Source of the DNA: a virus
Reading direction: 5' to 3' (one strand)
DNA: 64,000 bases
Virus record (IMG/VR): IMGVR_UViG_3300008107_000043
Span: 1 to 64,000 of that record
The notes under the pieces were generated by a model, which was given only the letters and a program-made list of their open reading frames with translations, had not been told where the DNA came from and did not search any database. Position 1 is the stretch's first letter; each line of letters opens with the position of its first letter. The position numbers were made by a program, and so were the translations under genes. Positions 25,201 through 30,282 of the stretch are shown here, in pieces.

Positions 25201-26331
25201 CAGGGACCAGAAATTTTTCACCACATTCAAACCACAGGTGGTTCAACAGGTAAGGGTTGGGGAGACTTTATGAATAAGTATTCGGTCTCTCCAAAAGTGT
25301 TTAAGAGTATATCAGAACCTGATGAAAGAATAAATGGAACATTTACTTTAACTTGGAAAAACGTAAAATTTCCTGAAGATGGGGATTACAGAGTTAGATT
25401 TCAGGCAGATAATATTGGTGTTCTTAAAATTGGCGATAAACAAGTTCAAAAGACCACAGATTTTTATGGAGATCCTGCAACAATTCAAACAAATATAACT
25501 GCAGGAACATATGATATTGTAATTGAACTGACGAATATCAAAGATAGAACCAATAAGTTTTCGAATAATCCAACAGGAACTTCTTTGGTTATTGAAAAGG
25601 ATATATCTGTAAGAGATAGTTCATCAAAATCTTGGACAGAAAATCCGATTGGAGTTTCTGCAGTTTTAATTTCTCCACCCTGTCCAAAGAAAATTAGTGG
25701 TAAGGGCGTAGTAGAAAAAATTATTATAGATGATCCTGGTAACGGATATCTTGCACCACAAGATCCTAGTGGAGGATATCCAGTTATTGTTAAATTGAAA
25801 GAAGTGCTTGTTGATAATGGTGGGATCAATTATAATTGTGGTGGCGATCAACTTAAGATTACACCAGATAATGGTGCAAAATTGAGTTATACCTGCAATG
25901 CCTTTGGCGTTATTAATACAGTGACTGTTGATGATTCTGGCACACCTTTTACAAGTTATCCAAGAATCACTCTTCCATCAGAAACCGGAGTAAATGCAAA
26001 GTTTACACCAGTCTTTGAAGTTGTAAGAGATCCTTTAGATCCAGCAATATCACCAAATAATATTATTCAAGTTACTGATTTGGTTGGTCTCAAGCAAACT
26101 GGATATGTCGATGGTCGTGCATATTATGGTGCAGTATATTATGATGAAGGTGTTAAGTATGCAGGATACTATAAGACAATTGGTACACCAATTCGTGTCT
26201 ATAATACTCTTCAGGAGAGTATTACTGCTAAGGTGACTACTCCTGCAAGTGCAATTGAAAGATCTGGTACAGATGTTACAAGTAATGATCCGCGTCTTAA
26301 TATCCCAGGAACTCCAGAGAATTTAATTTGA
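22228..26331 (+). CDS. Large virion structural protein with three PA14-like modules (1367 aa)
   Basis: Three diverged modules start at about residues 221, 695 and 1005, each with a segment like FMNSYAISPV or FMNKYSVSPK. Each continues into a beta sandwich with DGEYVFRGLCDNLAKLYIDG or DGDYRVRFQADNIGVLKIGD. This resembles the PA14 fold, often used for glycan binding. A second repeat type occurs at about 362, 513 and 840 (DYYLDVSGFGSGEISFVMDV with GGxxYGPIQI). The N-terminal 200 residues are Gly-rich then acidic. It sits in the hub operon and may decorate the baseplate. Assigned as virion protein by context and composition. Confidence 0.7.
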   Translation: MPNSFNTPISIDSIRVGYVDPSLGFVDGITVCQANDYAYKNPGTVFVFRDGSNNIKYLTINEVNKLTTNDIVTTASTCGGYQQIKECGPPKIQIFGGGGVGAVGNPVVGEDGAILAVDLVSGGFGYQFPPITQAKDECQYGTGSVLRAILGETIEEYETFEGEEDFEEYELCEDTSVGYGTKYGPNGENLGDWDPDSYTSTTKDPIQNEIEKYQESLTKYKNPFWTTRKKLPVRISSLGKDFSSYEVTFPTWNDFMNSYAISPVAPSNVAGSDFAGRIFTFEWEENFPYDGEYVFRGLCDNLAKLYIDGDLISDLKGFNDSAQPIQKTLKSGVYLIRIDLLNIPITTNTSTTTSVTSKINAKFVKRGNDFYLDVTGSGTGEVDLLMEIDDSSYIAGLAAREIIIPSDNGKVKFTRADGTPKVENIKKTINVTGGQSYGPIQILGATIGVAKPTVNSNKIALYDAAGTDENIKFLITNVKGNVTTTSINTSASTPNVASITTQNPKDYVIPEAKIIEKKGQYYIQVGGTGIVNITFKMDVNDAYYIAGIAASEIRVPSESGTISLKRKSTISISGQSFPNAYEKEETIKKSGKFAGGKTYGPIEIINQNPTGLPPKLSGSKKLELRDAEGDDANIKFEIDNIEPQKSTVSNVATGTVVSSKSWNENPMGISVTIDAPPQPVPQEKPPVQEGRCPPNPIWSTRFPSAKENWYPVRFPKWSKFLNRYALSPVKPLDTPGSDSGGISYSNSWNVNAPFRGYYKVRGEVDDIAKIYVDGNLVLDLSRRVGKTSGSEKVLLEEGNHTIKVEVENYSSESFSTINQKIFSTLDWQSPLTSTSSNIKAKFIQKGKDYYLDVSGFGSGEISFVMDVNDAPYIAGLAAKEVIIPSDGGKLMFTRTGISQRDSISYFSIPKEETIKKSGKFTGGKIYGPIQILGATVGAGTPKVFNNKLSLFDAAGTDENIKLEISKIEQTAKNSVTSSSVSSGTSKDGVIYQGPEIFHHIQTTGGSTGKGWGDFMNKYSVSPKVFKSISEPDERINGTFTLTWKNVKFPEDGDYRVRFQADNIGVLKIGDKQVQKTTDFYGDPATIQTNITAGTYDIVIELTNIKDRTNKFSNNPTGTSLVIEKDISVRDSSSKSWTENPIGVSAVLISPPCPKKISGKGVVEKIIIDDPGNGYLAPQDPSGGYPVIVKLKEVLVDNGGINYNCGGDQLKITPDNGAKLSYTCNAFGVINTVTVDDSGTPFTSYPRITLPSETGVNAKFTPVFEVVRDPLDPAISPNNIIQVTDLVGLKQTGYVDGRAYYGAVYYDEGVKYAGYYKTIGTPIRVYNTLQESITAKVTTPASAIERSGTDVTSNDPRLNIPGTPENLI

Positions 26332-26335
26332 CCCT

Positions 26336-26343
26336 ATTAAATA
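26336..26343 (+). promoter_or_regulatory. Candidate late promoter (ATTAAATA)
   Basis: Located 4 bases after the preceding stop and 26 bases before the next ATG. Confidence 0.45.
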
Positions 26344-26368
26344 GTACTACATTGAATCCGAATTTCTG

Positions 26369-26995
26369 ATGGCAATTCCTCCAAATAGTAAACCAAATAA
26401 TACAAGAGTAAATAATACTACATCCAAACAAAACTATACTGATATTGCTTATGGAAATGACCATGGTTCAATTAACTTTGGTCATATTTCAAAACAAGGG
26501 GATGTGACTGCTGACGTACAACTTCAGGCATCTGATGGTCGTCATCAAATCACTTTAGATAAAGATGGTCCAAGAAAAGGATGTACCTCAATAACAGCTC
26601 CTGGCAATTTTCAAATTCAATGTGGTCTTGATAAGAATGAAGCAGAAGATACTCTGTTTATAAATGCTGTGAATGGCAATGTTTGTATCATTGCTAGTAA
26701 TGGAAAACTGAGACTTCAGGGAACTGATATTGAATTGGTTGCAATTGGTGAGGGTGGAAGCAAAGGAAATATTCGTATGAATGCAAAAGGTGGTTCTATT
26801 GAAATGGACGCCAAAAAGGTCTTGATAAATGCCTCAAGTTTGTGTAAAATGGCATCTAGTGGAAAAGTTGAGGTGGCAGCAAATAGTTGCTTAAGTATGT
26901 ACGGTTCTATAATTAGAGGAGTTACTGATGCTTGTGCAGTAAAAGACTCTAAAGTTGGTGGAAGAAGATTCCAAGTAAGTCAAGAAATTTTTTAA
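26369..26995 (+). CDS. gp5/gpV-type beta-helix needle protein (208 aa)
   Basis: Residues 45-180 have the short hydrophobic/polar alternation of a triple-stranded beta-helix (RHQITLDKDGPRKGCTSITA, INAVNGNVCIIASNGKLRLQ, GNIRMNAKGGSIEMDAKKVL), like the C-terminal needle of T4 gp5 and P2 gpV. It probably forms the membrane-piercing tip detached from gp5. The C-terminus (RGVTDACAVKDSKVGGRRFQ) could bind a tip protein. A strong Shine-Dalgarno sequence for the next gene follows (AAGGAG). Confidence 0.75.
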   Translation: MAIPPNSKPNNTRVNNTTSKQNYTDIAYGNDHGSINFGHISKQGDVTADVQLQASDGRHQITLDKDGPRKGCTSITAPGNFQIQCGLDKNEAEDTLFINAVNGNVCIIASNGKLRLQGTDIELVAIGEGGSKGNIRMNAKGGSIEMDAKKVLINASSLCKMASSGKVEVAANSCLSMYGSIIRGVTDACAVKDSKVGGRRFQVSQEIF

Positions 26996-27005
26996 GGAGA
27001 AATAA

Positions 27006-27665
27006 ATGTCATCTTGTCAAGACGATGTTGCAGTTGGTGGACAACTGATGGTAGGTGCGGGATTACCTCCCTCACTTGGAGTTGGTCCCTCAAAAATTAA
27101 CGGTTCTGCATTTGTTGAAGGACCAATGCAGGTTGGTGCAGCTCAGCAATTTGGAAAGGTTGATGCAACTTTAATGGTTGGTCAAACTTTTAATTCTGAA
27201 TCTAAGTCTCCACTATATTCTTTATGGGCAAGACTTTATTCACGGTTTCAAAATTTTGTTCGCGTTGATGTGCTATTGAAATCAAAATACATAGAAGCAG
27301 AAACAATTTATTGCAAACACTTTTATTGTCCAGACAAACATTTCCTAATTGATCACCCTTCAGAACAGGGAAAGAAGTTAGTTTATGGATGTTTGGAAGG
27401 ACCCGAGAATGGTGTTTATGTTCGGGGGAAAGTTTTAAATAGAGATTATATCGAACTTCCTCTTTATTGGAAAGATTTGGTGGATGAAACTACAATTACA
27501 GTTTCATTAACTCCGATTGGTTCTCATCAAGATATTATTGTAAAACGAATTGATGAGAGTAAGGTATACTTGCAAGCAAAACCCGGTATGCCAATTCATT
27601 GTTTTTATCATATTTTTGCTACAAGAAAAGATATTCCTAGATTAGAAGTAGAGGTTCAAGAATAA
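27006..27665 (+). CDS. Virion accessory protein with a shared C-terminal fibre domain (219 aa)
   Basis: AAGGAG lies 8 bases before ATG. The N-terminal half is repetitive (GGQLMVGAGLPPSLGVGPSK), resembling a short fibre shaft. The C-terminal half, from FLIDHPSEQGKKLVYGCLEG through NGVYVRGKVLNRDYIELPLY, is shared with the next gene. This domain recurs in tail-fibre-type proteins of marine phages and may be a folding or attachment module. The stop overlaps the next ATG by one base. Confidence 0.68.
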   Translation: MSSCQDDVAVGGQLMVGAGLPPSLGVGPSKINGSAFVEGPMQVGAAQQFGKVDATLMVGQTFNSESKSPLYSLWARLYSRFQNFVRVDVLLKSKYIEAETIYCKHFYCPDKHFLIDHPSEQGKKLVYGCLEGPENGVYVRGKVLNRDYIELPLYWKDLVDETTITVSLTPIGSHQDIIVKRIDESKVYLQAKPGMPIHCFYHIFATRKDIPRLEVEVQE

Positions 27666-28408
27666 TGGCAATTACATTCCAAAAATCAGGTTCCTTTACT
27701 GGACCGGGATTTGATTTTGAATATAGAGATAATGATGATTTTTCTTTACAATTTACTGACTTAACTTTTCCAGACGATGTTGGAATGATTCTTGTAAACA
27801 CATTATCTTCTCCAAATGATTATGTTTATATGCACCTTGCAGGAACAAGCACTGCCAACGTAACGCTTGAAGCAAGTTATGGGAACATTCCTGTTTTTAA
27901 TTTTAATGCAACACAAACTAATTTTAATGGCAATATCACCGCCACTGGAACAATATCTGCTCCTTCCTTTGCTGGTCTTGCTTGGTCAAATTTAGTCAGT
28001 GATGTAAATAGCAAAAAGTCTTTTGATATTTCTCATCCCTCAAAAGAAGGATACAGGCTCAGATATATCTGTGTAGAAGGTCCAGAGGCAGAAGTTTATT
28101 TTAGAGGAAAACTTTCTAATGGAAATGTTATAGAACTTCCAGATTATTGGAAAGATTTGGTTGATATTGAAACTGTAGGTGTGACTCTAACACCAATTGG
28201 ATGTTATCAAGAACTCTTCGTAGAAAAAATTGAATGGGGAAGTAAGATTATTGTGAAAAATAATGCAGGTGGTGCTGTTAATTGTTCTTATGTTGTCTAT
28301 GGAGAAAGAAAAGATGTTGATAAGAATATTTCAGAATATCAAGGAACAAGTCCTGCCGATTACCCAGGAGACAATTCTCAATATGTGATCAATGGTATAA
28401 GGGCTTGA
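27665..28408 (+). CDS. Fibre-like virion protein, paralogue of the preceding C-terminal domain (247 aa)
   Basis: The N-terminal half is beta-rich (GSFTGPGFDFEYRDNDDFSL) with NFNATQTNFNGNITATGTIS as a fibre-shaft segment. The C-terminal half aligns with the preceding protein (SFDISHPSKEGYRLRYICVE, then ELPDYWKDLVDIETVGVTLT). It was probably formed by duplication of that domain onto a new shaft. Its TGA stop is embedded in the TTGACA of the next promoter. Confidence 0.68.
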   Translation: MAITFQKSGSFTGPGFDFEYRDNDDFSLQFTDLTFPDDVGMILVNTLSSPNDYVYMHLAGTSTANVTLEASYGNIPVFNFNATQTNFNGNITATGTISAPSFAGLAWSNLVSDVNSKKSFDISHPSKEGYRLRYICVEGPEAEVYFRGKLSNGNVIELPDYWKDLVDIETVGVTLTPIGCYQELFVEKIEWGSKIIVKNNAGGAVNCSYVVYGERKDVDKNISEYQGTSPADYPGDNSQYVINGIRA

Positions 28409-28433
28409 CACCCTCCTCAGGACCTGCTATGAT
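28405..28433 (+). promoter_or_regulatory. Consensus sigma70 promoter of the early-type island
   Basis: TTGACA (28405-28410), exactly 17 bases, TATGAT (28428-28433). Perfect -35, one mismatch in -10. It starts within the last codons of the structural gene. It should be read by unmodified host polymerase and drive the small genes and tRNAs that follow. Confidence 0.8.
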
Positions 28434-28459
28434 ACTTGGGTAATCACGAAACGAACCGA

Positions 28460-28642
28460 ATGCAAGGTGAGTACCTCTCCCGCTGTGTCGTAGACCCTCT
28501 TAAGCGTACTGTGTATCTTTATTCCAGTGAAGGGTCGGAAAAGCAAGTGTCCTGTGATACTGTTGATGAGTTTATGAATGTGCTAGAATTTGTTCGTTCA
28601 ACACTTGATGAAAGTACTCTCTCATACGCAAATCCACTTTAA
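28460..28642 (+). CDS. Small hypothetical protein (60 aa)
   Basis: ATG 28460 gives MQGEYLSRCVVDPLKRTVYL and a helical acidic C-terminal half (TVDEFMNVLEFVRSTLDEST). An upstream in-frame TTG at 28436 lies at the predicted transcription start and is unlikely. It follows the consensus promoter by about 26 bases, so it is probably expressed early. Its stop codon lies in the loop of a CCAC/GTGG hairpin in the duplicated intergenic cassette. Function unknown. Confidence 0.6.
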   Translation: MQGEYLSRCVVDPLKRTVYLYSSEGSEKQVSCDTVDEFMNVLEFVRSTLDESTLSYANPL

Positions 28643-28701
28643 GTTCCATTTTTGGTGGTAAAAAATCCCGGCAAAAATTCTCACACGATACTTTTTTTAA
28701 A
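28634..28701 (+). promoter_or_regulatory. Intergenic cassette copy B: stop-codon hairpin plus TCCCGGCAAAAA box
   Basis: CCAC (28634-28637) pairs with GTGG (28655-28658) around the upstream stop. TCCCGGCAAAAA begins at 28666, a -10-like GATACT lies at 28687-28692, then a T/A-rich leader and ATG 28702. The same order is seen at 7124-7186 in front of gp59. No -35 element is visible. Confidence 0.5.
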
Positions 28702-28881
28702 ATGCGTCCAGAAACAAGAGAATCAATGGAAATGCTTTTCACAGCAAAGTGGAACGTTCCAAAAGCAGCAGAAAACTGTAATCTTACCAATAAAGAAATG
28801 AAGATTACCTTTAACGAATACTGCCGTTTACATCCTGCCACTTATATGGTAGAATGTAGCAATCAACTCAGTCTTCTCTGA
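28702..28881 (+). CDS. Small hypothetical protein (59 aa)
   Basis: ATG 28702 gives MRPETRESMEMLFTAKWNVP, then KAAENCNLTNKEMKITFNEY. The arrangement (WNVPKAAENCNLTNKEMK) looks like a small helix-turn-helix, so a DNA-binding role is possible. Its last codons form part of a terminator hairpin. The gene lies between the duplicated cassette and tRNA-Leu. No named family is recognised. Confidence 0.6.
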   Translation: MRPETRESMEMLFTAKWNVPKAAENCNLTNKEMKITFNEYCRLHPATYMVECSNQLSLL

Positions 28882-28888
28882 GTTTTTT
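28865..28888 (+). terminator. Rho-independent terminator before tRNA-Leu
   Basis: AACTCAG pairs with CTGAGTT around a 6-base loop, then TTTT. It overlaps the end of the 59-residue gene and stops 2 bases before the tRNA, so read-through or processing is needed for tRNA expression. Confidence 0.7.
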
Positions 28889-28890
28889 AT

Positions 28891-28963
28891 GCCCGTGTAG
28901 TCCAGCGGAAGAGACAGAGCACTTAAAATGCTTCCAGGGTCGGTTCGAATCCGACCACGGGTA
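28891..28963 (+). tRNA. tRNA-Leu (anticodon UAA)
   Basis: The 73-base cloverleaf has acceptor GCCCGTG/CACGGGT (G-U first pair) and discriminator A. The D arm is short (GTC/GAC). The anticodon stem GAGCA/TGCTT has loop CTTAAAA, giving anticodon TAA. The T arm is GTCGG-TTCGAAT-CCGAC. The variable loop is only 5 bases, whereas bacterial leucine tRNAs normally have a long variable arm. CCA is not encoded. It reads UUA codons, which are common in this AT-rich phage. Confidence 0.85.
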
Positions 28964-28987
28964 TTAGAGGATATAAACCTCCTCTAA
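28964..28987 (+). terminator. Hairpin directly after tRNA-Leu
   Basis: TTAGAGGA pairs with TCCTCTAA (8 bp, 8-base loop), starting one base after the tRNA. There is no T-run, so it may be a 3' processing or weak termination structure. Its 3' arm overlaps a TCTAAATA late-type box (28983-28990). Confidence 0.5.
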
Positions 28988-28990
28988 ATA
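28983..28990 (+). promoter_or_regulatory. Candidate late promoter (TCTAAATA)
   Basis: The octamer lies 23 bases before ATG 29013. Two mismatches to TATAAATA, but the same variant precedes several other genes in the window. Confidence 0.35.
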
Positions 28991-29012
28991 AACAAAAGTA
29001 GGAAAAGTTCCT

Positions 29013-29282
29013 ATGAAGTACAGAATTGATGCCAGGTATTGTTGGTATAATAAGGAAACACAAATTGTTCTAATGTACTTTATAAATCAAATTCCTTTTA
29101 CTTTTGATGAACTTCCAGATGACTCAATTTATGATCTGGAATTAATCAAATTAGCAGACACTGAAAGAAGATTTGAACCAGAGGATTTATACAGAACATC
29201 ATTCTATTTGATTGATGAAGAGTGCCATCCTCTTATGTTTGAACTTGAACTGGAAAATCCAGAAATGTTGCCTGTTGATTAA
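29013..29282 (+). CDS. Hypothetical protein between tRNAs (89 aa)
   Basis: The acidic protein starts MKYRIDARYCWYNKETQIVL and contains PFTFDELPDDSIYDLELIKL. A small hairpin (TAGGAA...TTCCTA, 28999-29013) encloses the Shine-Dalgarno sequence and touches the ATG, so initiation might be regulated. The stop lies 3 bases before tRNA-Thr. No family is recognised. Confidence 0.65.
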   Translation: MKYRIDARYCWYNKETQIVLMYFINQIPFTFDELPDDSIYDLELIKLADTERRFEPEDLYRTSFYLIDEECHPLMFELELENPEMLPVD

Positions 29283-29285
29283 TTT

Positions 29286-29357
29286 GCCCTTGTAGCTCAG
29301 TGGTAGAGCAACGGTTTTGTAAACCGTTGGTCGTCTGTTCAAATCAGATCGGGGGCT
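29286..29357 (+). tRNA. tRNA-Thr (anticodon UGU)
   Basis: The 72-base cloverleaf has acceptor GCCCTTG/CGGGGGC, D arm GCTC-AGTGGTA-GAGC, anticodon stem ACGGT/ACCGT with loop TTTGTAA (anticodon TGT), and T arm TCTG-TTCAAAT-CAGA. Two T-G pairs lie in the acceptor stem. CCA is not encoded. It reads ACA codons, which are frequent in the phage structural genes. Confidence 0.9.
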
Positions 29358-29379
29358 CTAAATTCTTTATAACTCCAAA

Positions 29380-29553
29380 ATGAACATTAATCTCTGGTAC
29401 TGCGAGTCTATGAAGCAATGGCGTTGGACTCTCACTGACAGTTCTCGTCCTATTCGCAGACAAGAATCAGGACAACAACCATTTCTTCGTGATGCTATGA
29501 ATGATGTAGCAAATACTGTAGAATATATGTTAGAATGCAAACAAAATGAGTAA
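29380..29553 (+). CDS. Small hypothetical protein (57 aa)
   Basis: ATG 29380, 22 bases after tRNA-Thr, gives MNINLWYCESMKQWRWTLTD and an Arg/Gln-rich middle (SSRPIRRQESGQQPFLRDAM). The frame is open to TAA 29553, filling the space up to the Mom-like gene. It is rich in Trp at the N-terminus. No function is recognised. Confidence 0.55.
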   Translation: MNINLWYCESMKQWRWTLTDSSRPIRRQESGQQPFLRDAMNDVANTVEYMLECKQNE

Positions 29554-29563
29554 TAATACTTAA

Positions 29564-30193
29564 ATGAAGTCGGATTTTTATATAGATAGAGTTGGAAAGG
29601 ATAAAGTAAAAAACTTGCTTTACACTTACCATTATCTAAAAGACGAATCCAAAGATTTCAAAAGTGGTTATAACTACGGTTTATTCAAATCCAGTGTTTC
29701 TGACATTTTGCATATTGGTGACTGCCTCGCTGCTTGCATCTTTACTAAGATCCCCGTCCCAGAAATAGCAGTAGGGGCGTTTGGACTAGAAAGGCATGAA
29801 CAGGAAGGACTTTATGAGTTATCAAGACTTTGCATAGATCCAGAAGTGCAAAAGGAAGAATATAATATCACATCCTGGTTTGTAAGTAGATGTATCAAAA
29901 GGTTTAGGAAAGATGCCACAGTTCGTGCTGTTCTTAGTTACGCTGACTCTAATCACCACTCTGGAACTATATACAGAGCTTGTAATTTTCAGTACTACGG
30001 TTTAACAGACGCCAAAAAAGATTTTTACTATGCTGATGGAACCAAACATTCACGAGGTAGTATCAAAGGTGCTGATGGTGAGTGGCGTAATAGGAGTCGT
30101 AAACATCGGTATCTTATGGTTTTCGACAAGAAACTCAAAGAACAGTTGACTTGGCAAGAACAAGAGTGGTATAATATTAAAGGCGATACTTAA
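29564..30193 (+). CDS. Mom-like DNA modification protein (GNAT fold)
   Basis: The 209-residue protein has YELSRLCIDPEVQKEEYNIT, SWFVSRCIKRF, VRAVLSYADSNHHSGTIYRA and CNFQYYGLTDAKKDFYYADG. The E-SRL...S-F...SYAD..H.GTIY..A.F.Y.G order is the pattern I know from phage Mu Mom-family proteins. Mom adds a methylcarbamoyl group to adenine, which blocks host restriction. It is encoded in the early-type island with the tRNAs. Another GNAT acetyltransferase is the main alternative. Confidence 0.65.
   Translation: MKSDFYIDRVGKDKVKNLLYTYHYLKDESKDFKSGYNYGLFKSSVSDILHIGDCLAACIFTKIPVPEIAVGAFGLERHEQEGLYELSRLCIDPEVQKEEYNITSWFVSRCIKRFRKDATVRAVLSYADSNHHSGTIYRACNFQYYGLTDAKKDFYYADGTKHSRGSIKGADGEWRNRSRKHRYLMVFDKKLKEQLTWQEQEWYNIKGDT
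30146..30175 (+). promoter_or_regulatory. Possible sigma70 promoter at the 3' end of the Mom-like gene
   Basis: TTGACT, an 18-base spacer and a perfect TATAAT. A strong terminator follows about 45 bases downstream, so transcripts starting here would be very short unless they read through. Confidence 0.35.
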
Positions 30194-30217
30194 CCAAATC
30201 CCTTCCGTGTGCTTCAG

Positions 30218-30242
30218 AACCTCCCTTGTGGAGGTTTTGTTG
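30218..30242 (+). terminator. Rho-independent terminator of the early-type island
   Basis: AACCTCC pairs with GGAGGTT around CTTGT, followed by a T-rich tract. It separates the Mom-like gene from the following late promoter. Confidence 0.85.
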
Positions 30243-30245
30243 TAT

Positions 30246-30253
30246 GATAAATA
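30246..30253 (+). promoter_or_regulatory. Candidate late promoter (GATAAATA)
   Basis: The octamer follows directly after the island terminator, 30 bases before the start of the 1944-residue structural protein. Confidence 0.5.
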
Positions 30254-30282
30254 ATCCATAACGGAACTTATAATAAAATAAG

